Positions 44,086-53,207 of a DNA stretch of 64,000 nucleotides are shown piece after piece. The DNA lies in contig NC_013943.1 of the NCBI RefSeq assembly GCF_000025725.1, positions 248,001 to 312,000 on the forward strand, written 5' to 3'. The translations under genes and the position numbers were made by a program. Position 1 is the stretch's first letter; every line of letters begins with the position of its first letter. Source of the DNA: Denitrovibrio acetiphilus DSM 12809 (GTDB taxonomy: Bacteria > Chrysiogenota > Deferribacteres > Deferribacterales > Geovibrionaceae). A model generated the notes under the pieces. That model ran no database searches. It was not told the DNA's origin and worked only from the letters and a program-made list of their open reading frames with translations.

Positions 44086-44815
44086 ACTGAAACAGACAGT
44101 AAAAAAACTAAGGCTGTCGGGAATACTGGCTACTTTACCGGAACGGATGGCTTATGCCAAACAGCAGCACCTGACATATGCAGAGTTTCTTGAGTTGGTA
44201 ATGCAGGATGAAGTGGACAGGCGTCTTCATAACCAGGTGGATAATCAAATGAAAAAAGCTGGTATTAACCCCTTTGAGACACTGGAGAGATATGACTTCG
44301 ACGCTCCGGTGCAGGTAGACAGAGAAATGATCAAAGGACTGTTCGGTCTGAATTTTATTGAGGAAAAAGATAACGTGATGCTGTGCGGACCTGTCGGTGT
44401 TGGTAAAACATATCTGGCAAATGCATTGGCCCACGCTGCTGTGCGAAGAGGTAAAAAAGTCCTGATGGTCAGAGCAGAGAAACTTTTTAAAAGACTGCAG
44501 CAGTCCAGAGCTGACTACTCCTATGAGAAGGCTCTGCTTGGATTTATTACTCCCGATATGCTTATTATAGATGACTTCGGACTGAAGGCATTGAATGAAC
44601 AACAGTCTACTGACTTCTATGAGATTGTTGTGGAAAGGTACGGGAGAGCATCTACTGTGATCACAAGCAACAGGGATACGGATGAATGGCTGGAACTATT
44701 CCATGACCCGATTCTCGCAAACTCGGCACTCGACAGGTTGGTGCATAATGCATACAGAGTTGTCATTGAGGGTGAGAGCTATAGAAAAATTAAATCCAGA
44801 AAAAAGTTGATTTAA
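44069..44815 (+). CDS. istB: IS21-family helper ATPase IstB
   Basis: A 248-residue AAA+ ATPase with Walker A LCGPVGVGKTYLANAL, Walker B MLIIDDFGLKAL and the conserved ITSNRDTDEW region. It has a strong SD (GGAGG) inside the end of istA. It supports transposition with IstA. The frame is intact. Confidence 0.95.
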   Translation: MTLSNELKQTVKKLRLSGILATLPERMAYAKQQHLTYAEFLELVMQDEVDRRLHNQVDNQMKKAGINPFETLERYDFDAPVQVDREMIKGLFGLNFIEEKDNVMLCGPVGVGKTYLANALAHAAVRRGKKVLMVRAEKLFKRLQQSRADYSYEKALLGFITPDMLIIDDFGLKALNEQQSTDFYEIVVERYGRASTVITSNRDTDEWLELFHDPILANSALDRLVHNAYRVVIEGESYRKIKSRKKLI

Positions 44816-44909
44816 AAAGGAAGATGACGTAAACAAAAATTAAGGAGAGAGGGGGTCAATTAACCTGCAAATCAGAGGGGTCAATTGAACTGCAAAATGA
44901 CATCCAGAT

Positions 44910-45602
44910 TATAAAAAATTTCTTTATTATTATATTTTGAATAGTGAAAAACAATATTTCAAAAGTGACGAGGCTTACAGTCAAATTGAAGAAGAGTTAG
45001 AAACCATAACCAGAAATCAAAACGAAGAAGATGTCTATCAAGAATTTCTTGAAGTCATAAAGAAATTGTTGCCCGACACAGAACTAACAAACAAAGAACA
45101 GATTATTAAAAGATGTGAAAGCAATCCAGATTTTATAAGACACGTTGCAATAAATTCAAAAACAGACAGAGACTACTACGATGCTTTCATGGAAGTCATG
45201 AAAATGCTTTTTGAAGATAAGATAAGTATCTCTGAGCTACCGCCAGAAGCATATACTGTATGGTTAAGTTTTACTTGTGGTGCATTAAATCCTACTCAGG
45301 CTAAGAAGAAAGTTCTAATCACTGAAGAGCATAGAAAAGTATTTTCCGTATGGGCACTAAATGAGTTTTTTAAAGTAAAGCCAAGCACAACTGTTAATGG
45401 GGATAAAAACGGTGTTGTTAAGACTTGTGGATTCGACTTAGTAGCCAATGCTGAATATACTAGTTATGAAGCAATGAAAACACTTTGGAGTAATTATAGG
45501 CGTAAAAATACTTACAAATTTTATCGCTTATCTGAAATTGAAGATTTGCCAGTGATAATAACTGATGAAAACAAAAAGCTACTATTCGAAATAAACGACT
45601 GA
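44910..45602 (+). pseudogene. 3' part of IS-split paralogue (hypothetical protein)
   Basis: 230 codons continuing in frame from 42354 once the IS is removed (YKKFLYYYILNSEKQYF matches RKFLFFYIMISEKQCF of the intact paralogue). An in-frame TTG at 44937 could give a shortened 221-residue product. It shares VIKKLLPDTELTNKEQ, TDRDYYDAFMEVMKM and FSVWALNEFF with the paralogue at 41334. Function is unknown. Confidence 0.85.
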
Positions 45603-45754
45603 TCATACATGATATTTAACCTTACCATCCTGAATTAACAATCTCCGTGTGGCACAACCACATCAAATCTTCCCCACTTATTTTTACCACTCATCACAGA
45701 TATCTTATTCTCAAGACATGGCTCGCAAGAGTCAAAAAAAAAGGAGGCACTATT

Positions 45755-45874
45755 ATGCCAAAATTAAAAAATGAATCAAAAGTATCAGAAGAACCAAAAG
45801 TAATGTCAGCAGAGATTAATGACTATCTGTGTCGAATTCATGAAGCTATCAGCGAAGCCAGAAAATCATCTTAT
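45755..45874 (+). pseudogene. 5' part of IS-split gene upstream of clamp-loader-like ATPase
   Basis: 40 codons (MPKLKNESKVSEEPKVM...EARKSSY) with a strong SD (AAGGAGG). The frame runs into the IS element at 45875 and resumes at 48434. The restored protein would be 203 residues. No family is recognised. Confidence 0.82.
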
Positions 45875-46028
45875 TGCTCGTAGCGGCGTGATTCGGACAG
45901 CGTAGCGTTTTATCGTCGGACACCGTAGCGGAAACATTCGGACACCATGGCGGCCGTCGGACAGCGTAGCGGAGCTCGGACACTTCCCGCCAGCAAGGTT
46001 AGCCTTTAAACTGTCCTCCAATAATAAG

Positions 46029-47585
46029 TTGGAGGCAGATATGACGAGGTTAACAATGAGCGAGATCAAAGAGGTAATACGCCTAAGATATATAAACCAG
46101 CTTTCCATCCGTCAGATATCGGTATCAACCGGAATCCCTAAATCAACGGTATCAGACTATGTGAACCGTTTCCGGATAACTGGTCTTAAAGCTGAGGAAC
46201 TGTCGTCGGTTTCCGAAGATGAACTGTACAGCCGTCTTTTTCCGGAAAGGTCAATGCCTTTGAAGCGAACCTTTCCAATGCCCGATCTGGATTATATCGC
46301 CAGAGAGAAACGTCGCAAGGGAGTCACCTGGCTTCTCCTATGGCAGGAATATAAGTCCGTCCATCCCGACGGCTATAACTACACTCAGTTCAAAGAGTAC
46401 TGCAAGAAACACATATCCCGTCTAAGTCCAACCATGCGTCAGATATACAACGCCGGTGAAATAATGTTCGTAGACTATTCCGGTCTGACAATGGATATAG
46501 TAGACCGCTATACAGGAGAAGTGAGCGAGGCACAGATATTTGTATCCGCTCTCGGAGCATCCGGAGCTGTGTTTGTGCATGCAACAGAAAGCCAGAAGAA
46601 AGAATCATTCATACTGTCACACAGTCTTGCGTTTGAATATTACGGCGCAGTCTCAAAGACCGTAGTACCGGACAATCTTAAATCAGCAATAACTAAACAC
46701 ACCAGAGATGTTCTTACGGTCAACAGCAGCTACTCAGACATGGCTAAGTATTACGGTTGTGCAGTCATCCCCGCCAGACCTGCAAAACCTCAGGACAAAG
46801 CAAAGGTGGAGCAGGCAGTTCAGGGGATACAGCGATGGATACTTGCAAAGCTCAGGAACAGACTGTTTAACACCGTGCAGGAACTGAACTCTGCCATATC
46901 TCCGCTTACTGAGGTCTATAACAATAAAGTCATAAGAGGCATAGGCAAGAGCCGTCTTGAGCTTCTGGATGAAATAGACCGTCCTGAGATGCTCTCTCTG
47001 CCGAAAGAAAGATATCAGTATCGGGAATATCTGATAAGGCATGTCGGCTTTGATTATCATGTGGATGTTTCCGGCAGCAGATACTCAGTTCCATACAAGC
47101 TCATAAAGAACAAGGTGGATGTATGGCATTCCGCAACAACAGTAGAGATATATCACAAAGGAGACCCTATAGCCATCCATCCTAAATCAAAGAGAGGCTC
47201 CACACTCACAGAGCACATGCCGCCGAATCATGTCATGTGGCAGGAGAAGTGGAATCCCACACGTATACTCAACTGGGCAGGCTCTATAGGCTTAGATACC
47301 GCAAGGCTCATGAAGAATATCCTTGATTCCAGAAGTCATCCGGCAAACGCTTACAGGACATGCATAGCTATCCTCAGCAGAGCTAAGAACCACGATAAAA
47401 ATGACTTCAATATGGCATGCAAGAAAGCAGTGGAGATAAGAGCTTATTCCGTGAAGAGCCTTGAATCCATACTTAGCAGTAAAATATATCTTGAGAAAAA
47501 CGACAAGAACACTGCTCCGCTCAGCAATCATAACAATGTGCGTGGGAGAGACTATTATAAAGAGGAGGACAAATGTCAAAGTTAG
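46029..47585 (+). CDS. istA: IS21-family transposase IstA
   Basis: The ATG at 46041 with GGAGG five nt before it is the likely start; the frame opens at a TTG at 46029. The product is about 514 residues with an N-terminal HTH (LSIRQISVSTGIPKSTVSDYV) and DDE core motifs FVDYSGLTMDIV, VVPDNLKSAI and KPQDKAKVEQAVQ. It is related to the IstA at 14567 but not identical. It overlaps istB by 13 nt. Confidence 0.95.
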   Translation: MEADMTRLTMSEIKEVIRLRYINQLSIRQISVSTGIPKSTVSDYVNRFRITGLKAEELSSVSEDELYSRLFPERSMPLKRTFPMPDLDYIAREKRRKGVTWLLLWQEYKSVHPDGYNYTQFKEYCKKHISRLSPTMRQIYNAGEIMFVDYSGLTMDIVDRYTGEVSEAQIFVSALGASGAVFVHATESQKKESFILSHSLAFEYYGAVSKTVVPDNLKSAITKHTRDVLTVNSSYSDMAKYYGCAVIPARPAKPQDKAKVEQAVQGIQRWILAKLRNRLFNTVQELNSAISPLTEVYNNKVIRGIGKSRLELLDEIDRPEMLSLPKERYQYREYLIRHVGFDYHVDVSGSRYSVPYKLIKNKVDVWHSATTVEIYHKGDPIAIHPKSKRGSTLTEHMPPNHVMWQEKWNPTRILNWAGSIGLDTARLMKNILDSRSHPANAYRTCIAILSRAKNHDKNDFNMACKKAVEIRAYSVKSLESILSSKIYLEKNDKNTAPLSNHNNVRGRDYYKEEDKCQS

Positions 47586-48307
47586 AAGACCTTATTGCAG
47601 AGCTGAAGCTCGCCGGACTGGAGGCGGCTCTTTCCAGACAGATGGAGAATCCGCAGTATCGTGATCTGCCGTTTGAAGACAGGCTGCTTCAGCTACTGCA
47701 GGCGGAATCAGCAGAGAGGCTGTCACGGAAGATAAAGAGGAACATGGCACAGGTCAAGTTCAAAGACCTCAATGCAAGAGTTGAGGATATCGACTACACC
47801 ATACCAAGGGGACTTGATAAGTCGGCTATGCTTTCGCTCATTTCAGGAGAGTATCTGCACAAGAAACAGAATATCCTTATTACAGGTCCTACAGGTACAG
47901 GGAAGAGCTTCATTGCTCAGGCTCTTGCCAATATGGCTGTAAGAGATGGGCTTACTGCCAGATACTATCGACTGCCCAGGCTTATGGATGAGATGAAGCT
48001 GGCAAGGCTGGATGGTACTTATGTTAAGGGGCTTAATAAAATAGCCAGGTATAATCTGCTCATCCTTGATGACTTTGGTATTAATCCGCTGACCTCCGAT
48101 GATGCCAACGACCTTCTTGAGGTGATTGAGGATCGTGCGGGTATCAGCAGTGTTATCGTCACCTCGCAACTGCCTGTAGATCGCTGGTATGACTATCTCA
48201 ACAACGATACTGTGGCTGACGCCATTCTGGACAGGTTGCTTCACAGCAGTCACAAGATCAAACTTAAAGGAGAAAGTATAAGGAAGATTCAGGCGGATAA
48301 CGCTTGA
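47573..48307 (+). CDS. istB: IS21-family helper ATPase IstB
   Basis: A 244-residue AAA+ ATPase with Walker A ITGPTGTGKSFIAQAL and Walker B LLILDDFGINPL. SD GGAGG precedes the ATG inside the istA end. It is intact and resembles the IstB at 16138 most closely. Confidence 0.95.
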   Translation: MSKLEDLIAELKLAGLEAALSRQMENPQYRDLPFEDRLLQLLQAESAERLSRKIKRNMAQVKFKDLNARVEDIDYTIPRGLDKSAMLSLISGEYLHKKQNILITGPTGTGKSFIAQALANMAVRDGLTARYYRLPRLMDEMKLARLDGTYVKGLNKIARYNLLILDDFGINPLTSDDANDLLEVIEDRAGISSVIVTSQLPVDRWYDYLNNDTVADAILDRLLHSSHKIKLKGESIRKIQADNA

Positions 48308-48433
48308 TTTATAGATGAACTGGTTCTTATAATCAGAAAAAGGTTACCTTGCGGCAAAAGTGTCCGACGACCGATACGGTGTCCGAATGTTTCCGATCCC
48401 ACTGTCCGAATAAGCCGATACAGGCAATCTTAT

Positions 48434-48925
48434 AACATCTTCGCTGTATTTTTTGAGGCTTATGAGACTCTTCGCACCGAAGATTTCAATATCTTCACAG
48501 ATAAGATTGAGTATGAAAAGACCAGTATCAACAAAATGAAGAAAATCTGTAATAACTCGACTTTACGCAAGTACATCAGATTAAAGATGCTTCCTGAAAG
48601 TTGGGGTACACTTCATCAAATCACATTTCTGCACAAAAGTAATATTGATAACTTCATTAGTAATGGTTCACTAAACAAGAACTCGACCTTTAAGGACGTT
48701 ATGAAGTTACGTAAGCCTCACAAGACTCCCAAAACAAAGTCAAAAGATGACTCTGTTAGTGTTAGCAGTAGTAAGTTAGTTCTCGAACTGAAGTCTTCTG
48801 CCAATATAGACGACATTGCAAAAACTGAAATACAGAACGCCATGGAAGTATTGAACAAGTACTTTACTGCCGATGGCGAATTATACAACAGAATATTTGA
48901 AATAGTGGGGTCTAATCATGAGTAA
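48434..48925 (+). pseudogene. 3' part of IS-split gene upstream of clamp-loader-like ATPase
   Basis: 163 codons continuing the 45755 frame after IS removal (NIFAVFFEAYETLRTED...). The middle is Lys/Ser-rich and low-complexity (KPHKTPKTKSKDDSVSVSSSK), and the C-terminus is helical. An internal ATG at 48536 could yield 129 residues. It overlaps the next gene by 8 nt, so the two were coupled. It might be the accessory subunit of the downstream AAA+ protein, by analogy with gp62/gp44-type loaders; this is speculative. Confidence 0.78.
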
Positions 48926-49538
48926 TATGAAGACATTCAACGATTTTCTATTCACTTCAGAACTGAAGAAGGAACTAAAATATCTGCTAGATACCCCAGA
49001 GAGGATTCCAAGTCCTCTCTGCTTCTACGGCAGACCAGGCAACGGTAAGACATCTTTTGCTGAATATATCGCAAAAACACTTTGCTCTGAAGTTTGCTAC
49101 TATGACATGAATGAATACAAAAAGAATGGTGCAAGTAGTGGTGAATTATTGAGAGCCGTTAACAATTATGCGTCTATGGCGACATTAAGTGATGAAAGCA
49201 AACCTCTAGGTAAATGTATAATACTCGATGAATGGCACAACGCCACACACTCACAACAAGATGCATATAAAGTGCCTTTTGAAACGTACTCGCAAAAAGC
49301 AAATGTACTATTCATACTATGCCTAAACACAGACTGGGAGCTACCCATTGAAAAGGCTCTTAGTCCTGCTATTAAGTCTAGGTGTCACTGTATTTCATTT
49401 AATACAAGAAGTTCACAGTTACCGGAACTTAGAGCACTAGTTCGTGAGAAATACCCTACTTTGAGTGACATACAGATAGCTACTGCTTTACCAGACATGC
49501 GGGTAATACAGAGACTTGCTGATATGTACTCTGCTTAG
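48918..49538 (+). CDS. Clamp-loader-like AAA+ ATPase
   Basis: A 206-residue AAA+ protein resembling the small replication-factor-C / phage gp44 type: Walker A FYGRPGNGKTSFAEYIAKTL (about 33-52), Walker B CIILDEWHN, a sensor region with LCLNTD and an Arg in SPAIKSRCHCISF. It lacks the C-terminal oligomerisation domain of full clamp loaders. It follows the split 203-residue gene with an 8-nt overlap and precedes a palindromic terminator and the integrase, so it probably belongs to a phage-like or integrative element. A replication role is inferred from the fold only. Confidence 0.72.
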   Translation: MSNMKTFNDFLFTSELKKELKYLLDTPERIPSPLCFYGRPGNGKTSFAEYIAKTLCSEVCYYDMNEYKKNGASSGELLRAVNNYASMATLSDESKPLGKCIILDEWHNATHSQQDAYKVPFETYSQKANVLFILCLNTDWELPIEKALSPAIKSRCHCISFNTRSSQLPELRALVREKYPTLSDIQIATALPDMRVIQRLADMYSA

Positions 49539-49552
49539 GTTCATCAATAATG

Positions 49553-49585
49553 ATCAGCGAGGAATATTCCTCGCTGATTTATTTT
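49553..49585 (+). terminator. Palindromic terminator after the AAA+ gene
   Basis: A 26-nt perfect palindrome (half-site ATCAGCGAGGAAT) at 49553-49578 followed by TTATTTT. The central 16 nt recur at 41152-41167 within the decayed integrase. Confidence 0.7.
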
Positions 49586-49684
49586 CTGAATGTCTGACCG
49601 TTTTTATGCAACTCCCCAGCATAACCATTAACTAAAGATGTATTTCTTAAATTAGGAATATTATAATCACTACGAGGTGTTTAA

Positions 49685-50779
49685 GTGAAGATTATCAAGA
49701 GTTTACAAGACGGTGACGTAGCTCTTTACCAGAGAGGTAAATACTACCACTGCCGACTGAAAGTGAATAATGAATATATTAAAAAATCATGCAAAACAAA
49801 GCATTTAAATGAGGCTGAGAAGTTCGCCTTAGACAAGTACCTTGAGATCAGGTACAGAGCGGAACATAACCTTCCGATTGAGTCTAAAAAATTCCAGAAT
49901 GTTGCACATATAGCAATCAGGAACTTACAGAACCAACTGGATTCAGGGGACGGCAAGGTCGTCTATTCTCACTACATCGGATGCTTGAGGCGATATTTCA
50001 TTCCTTTTTTCAAAAACAAAAATATCGACCTGATCGGGTACAAAGAAATGAAAGAGTTTGACGAATTCAGAAGAAAGAAAATAGGTAGAGTCCCATCTGC
50101 ATCGACTATCAAGACTCACACTTCTGCCCTGAACTATGTCTTTGACATTGCAATTCAGCATCAGTGGATATTGAAGTCACAAATTCCACACCCCAAAAAT
50201 CAAGGTCGGAAGGCAAGCAGAAGACCGCATTTTACCAAAGATGAGTACAGGAAACTCGTTAGGAACATGACTGAATGGTCTAAGACAGGTCACAGAAAAA
50301 CAACTAGAGATATGAGAGTGCTACTGAGAGACTATGTACTGATTCTGGCACATACTGGCATGAGGTGTGGTAAGGAAAGTCTAAACCTTAAATGGAATCA
50401 AATCGAGTTCTTTAAGCATAATGGTGATGAATATCTCAAGTTCTATGTTGATGGAAAGACAGGTAAAAGAGAACTGATTGCTCACAATAATATAAGAACC
50501 TATCTGGAACGGATTAAGGACAGGTTCGAGGATTTGAAAGATTTATCTCTGAAAGAATGTACCAATTCAAATGAGTATGTTTTCAGAACTCCTGACGGTC
50601 GGATACCGGGAAATCTGCTTAGAAGTTTTGAACAGCTTCTGGTTTATTGTGACCTGTTACATGACAAGTACGGAGACAGAAGAATGAGACGTGTCAAGAA
50701 TCTACTGGAATTAAGAAAAATGGAGGCGGTGGGAATCGAATTGAAAAATTCCTTTTTTATATCAGTTATTTATAGTTAA
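49685..50779 (+). pseudogene. Tyrosine recombinase (integrase), C-terminally truncated at an att repeat
   Basis: A 364-codon frame from a GTG. The N-terminal arm-binding and SAM-like core-binding regions are complete. The catalytic domain begins with box I (LAHTGMRCGKESLNLKW, the first catalytic Arg) and has the beta-hairpin Lys (VDGKTGKREL). It stops after HDKYGDRRMRR...LELRKM, before the HxxR box and the nucleophilic Tyr. From 50718 the sequence is a 23-bp copy of the ssrA 3' end, and the last codons (EAVGIELKNSFF) are not integrase. It cannot be an active recombinase. A recombination event at the att site probably replaced its 3' end. Confidence 0.85.
50718..50740. repeat. att-type direct repeat of the ssrA 3' end (distal copy)
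   Basis: A 23-bp perfect repeat (core TGGAGGCGGTGGGAATCGAA) identical to 52113-52135, which is the 3' terminal part of ssrA on the minus strand. It marks a former integration at ssrA. The segment between the copies is about 1.4 kb. Confidence 0.85.
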
Positions 50780-51025
50780 CATCCGTGATGGGCAGTGACG
50801 TAAAGTGATAACAGTAAAAGGCTTTCCATTTTCATTCGCAAACCCTCTGAAACCCTTGTTTTATAGGCCTTTTTGGCCAAAAATACGAAAATTCTACGAA
50901 AGTTTTGTCACACCTGGGTTTTTACCGGATATTCGGCAGCTCCTTCGCAACCTCAATATACCACTTCGCATTCTTTTCAATAATACTTATATAGGATATT
51001 TTGAAATTTAAAAGACCTTTTATCT

Positions 51026-51252
51026 TTGCGTGAAGTTGAGCTTGAATTTATACAGCTAGGTAAGCCATTTAGAACTCTTACATTGAGAGATTCAACAGAA
51101 CATATAGAAATGAAATTCTTGACTTCTATATCTTCGATAGCTTCTAAGAAGTCAGAGCTAAAACAGAATCATGGATTGATGAATATAACAATGAAAGACC
51201 ACATGTGTCACTAGGCAACTTGAAACCTATGGAACGTACTGCAAATATTTGA
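51026..51252 (+). pseudogene. IS3-family OrfB C-terminal remnant
   Basis: The sequence decodes, with one frameshift and one in-frame stop, as a typical IS3 OrfB end: LEFIQLGKPFRTLTL, then ERFNRTYRNEILDFYIF, then SWIDEYNNERPHVSLGNL, and a stop at 51250. The upstream part, 50780-51025, shows no recognisable gene. Confidence 0.75.
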
Positions 51253-51281
51253 AAAATCTAATAATGATATGATACTAAAAT

Positions 51282-51830
51282 AGGTGTGGTTACAAAGAGA
51301 AGATCGCCTGGGGCGAGCTTGAGACTGAGCATGTCGGTTATCTGGGAGCTCAGGATACTTTCTACGTTGGGACTATGAAAGGTGTCGGCAGAATCTATCA
51401 GCAGACCTTCATAGATACCTACTCCGCTGTCGGCTTTGCAAAGCTCTACAACACCAAACAGCCTATCAACTCAGCTGATATGCTCAACGACAGAGTTATA
51501 CCTTTCTTCAAATCATACGGCGTGCCTCTGCTGAGAGTTCTGACTGACCGTGGAACTGAATACTGTGGTAAGGCTGATGCTCACGACTTCCAGCTGTTCT
51601 TGGCTCTGAACGACATCGACCACACTAAAACTAAGGCTAAAAGCCCTCAGACTAACGGGATCTGTGAGAGATTCAACAAAACGATTCTGGATGAATTTTA
51701 CAAAGTCGCTTTCAGAAAGAAAATCTACCACAGCATAGAAATCAGAGAAAGGAAAATGGTTACAATTACGATTCTGCTCATAAATCACCTCATGTTTTTA
51801 GATGTGATTAATAATAATGGCAGGGTATGA
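51282..51830 (+). pseudogene. Integrase-core transposase fragment (IS481/IS3-like)
   Basis: An open frame from RCGYKEKIAWGELETEH through VGYLGAQDTFYVGTMKGVG, IDTYSAVGFAKLY, LTDRGTEYCG and NGICERFNKTILDEFY carries the three acidic residues of a DDE core. The N-terminal DNA-binding region is missing, and the C-terminus becomes nonsense after FRKKIYHS, probably a frameshift. GC content is higher than in its surroundings. The rest, to 52112, is AT-rich without features. Confidence 0.75.
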
Positions 51831-52112
51831 CAGATCATGTCGCACTGATAAATTGTATATTTAATAGATGGTCAGCTGTGTAAAACATTGGACTATCATT
51901 TAATATATATTGAGATAAAGCAGTACGCTGAAAATGTAAGAATTTAGCGTGTAATTAACCGAGAAATAGGCATAAACTATTTATAATAAAGTAGTTAACT
52001 TTTTACAAAAACACGTCTCTTGTAAGCTGTTGATAAATAAGGAAAATTCTGAACGAAAAAAATACGAAAACGGCCTATTTGAAATATAAATCATTGATAA
52101 TAAAGAAGAAAT

Positions 52113-52135
52113 AAATGGAGGCGGTGGGAATCGAA
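52113..52135. repeat. att-type direct repeat (ssrA-proximal copy)
   Basis: Identical to 50718-50740. It overlaps the T-arm and acceptor 3' strand of ssrA, a frequent integration site for tyrosine recombinases. Confidence 0.85.
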
Positions 52136-52464
52136 CCCACGTCCGAAGTATGTTCAGTCAAAGGTACTACATGTTTAGTCTTTGCATTAATCTTAGCTTT
52201 ACGGCAGGGGCAAAGACGACCCAATCGAAAAGAGCATCCTCTTAGTTTTGCCTGATGCCCGAGGCATCACACCAGACTATCCCACTAAAGTTTGTGCCCT
52301 CTACAAGACCGCGGGAGTGCCTTCGCAGAGGACATCGCCACTAATTAAGCAGCAGCGAGTGTGTGTTCGTTGTTTGCAATTACTTGCGTTGGCTTGCTAA
52401 CCGGGTAGCCGCCCCGGACATGCACCTAGAGACCTACGATCCCCCGTCGAAACCGTGCGCCCCC
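52116..52464 (-). ncRNA. ssrA: Transfer-messenger RNA (tmRNA)
   Basis: A one-piece tmRNA. The 5' end GGGGGCGCACGG pairs with the 3' acceptor strand CGCCTCC (one G-U pair), and the T-arm GGTTCGATTCCC is at the 3' end. The tag reading frame on the minus strand (52377 to 52345) encodes ANNEHTLAAA followed by TAA. The terminal CCA does not appear to be encoded. It rescues stalled ribosomes together with SmpB, whose gene is about 0.7 kb away. Confidence 0.93.
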
Positions 52465-52587
52465 GTATTCTTTTGTAAAATACTGAAAACAGTTCAGCGT
52501 AAAACGCCTGCACAACCCAAAAAGATCATGCAGGCGACATTACTGCGTACATAGTATTATAGTTATTAAACAGATATTTGCAAGTTA

Positions 52588-53139
52588 TTATAATTTCTCA
52601 AGCACTTTAGCGAGTTTTTCGCCGTGTGCTTTTGCTTTTGCCTGGATAGCGTTTTTATCACCAACCATGTCTGGGATGTAAAGCATTCCGTTTGAAAAAA
52701 CTGTATCACTGACAATCATATTGACGAAATTTACAGACTGAATGATAGGTGCGAGAAGCTGTGTCACGCTGTAGTTGTTTGAGCCGCTGACAGAGTATGA
52801 GTCTGCCGGTGCGCCTGTTGTGAAGGACAGCACTACTTTTTTACCTGCGAGCTTGTCGCCTCCAGGGCCATATGCGAATCCGAATGCCAGCACATCATCA
52901 AGCCATTTCTTAAAAATTGCTGGCAGGGAGTACCAGTGGAACGGAAATTGAAAGACAATTACGTCTGCGTTTGTCAGCGCTTCCTGTTCTGCCTTTATGT
53001 CAAATTTGAAATCTTTGGAAACTTCGTTAAGGTTTCTTATTGTTATATGTGGCAGATCCTTTACATAATCTATAATAGTTTTATTGGAAAGCGAGTTCTG
53101 TTCATTTGAGTGTCCGTAAACTATGAGAACGTTTTTCAT
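52588..53139 (-). CDS. NAD(P)H-dependent oxidoreductase, flavodoxin-2 fold
   Basis: A 183-residue FMN-dependent quinone or nitro reductase of the KefF/MdaB type. The pattern is VLIVYGHSNEQNSLSNK at the phosphate-binding loop, VIVFQFPFHWYSLPAIFKKWLDDVLAFGFAYG (typical of the family) in the middle, and GKKVVLSFTTGAP. It probably reduces quinones with NAD(P)H in the cytosol. It has its own SD (GGAGG) and lies between ssrA and smpB on the same strand. Confidence 0.9.
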   Translation of the reverse strand: MKNVLIVYGHSNEQNSLSNKTIIDYVKDLPHITIRNLNEVSKDFKFDIKAEQEALTNADVIVFQFPFHWYSLPAIFKKWLDDVLAFGFAYGPGGDKLAGKKVVLSFTTGAPADSYSVSGSNNYSVTQLLAPIIQSVNFVNMIVSDTVFSNGMLYIPDMVGDKNAIQAKAKAHGEKLAKVLEKL

Positions 53140-53207
53140 GGTTGCCTCCTGTTTTATATCTAGATAGATATATCTTTAGCCGTAAATGTCAAGGGTTAAA
53201 AAGAGAC

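Larger units (their letters stand above)
42355..44902 (+). mobile_element. IS21-family insertion sequence (second copy)
   Basis: A 2548-bp element with TGT...ACA ends: TGTGATTTTGCAGTTCAATT at the left, and inverted TGTCATTTTGCAGTTCAATT at the right. Internal repeats of TTGCAGTTCAATTGACCCC-type sequence occur three times at the left (42362-42440) and twice at the right. It is flanked by the 7-bp duplication TCCAGAT (42348-42354 and 44903-44909). It carries istA and istB and splits a hypothetical gene. Confidence 0.93.
45875..48426 (+). mobile_element. IS21-family insertion sequence (third copy)
   Basis: A 2552-bp element with TGC...GCA ends: TGCTCGTAGCGGCGTGATTC at the left and inverted TGCCTGTATCGGCTTATTC at the right. 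Both contain repeats of TCGGACA (five at the left, several at the right). It is flanked by the 7-bp duplication ATCTTAT (45868-45874 and 48427-48433). It carries intact istA and istB and splits a gene in the accessory region. Confidence 0.93.

Noticed and set aside
51375-51830. Intact transposase gene
   Set aside because: The frame lacks its N-terminus and the last about 35 codons do not match the family, so it is treated as a fragment.
37775-52112. Integration at tRNA-Phe
   Set aside because: The tRNA borders the accessory region, but no repeat of its 3' end was found. The only supported att repeat is that of ssrA.
52363-52554. Plus-strand ORF opposite ssrA
   Set aside because: It is antisense to the tmRNA and has no family features or SD.
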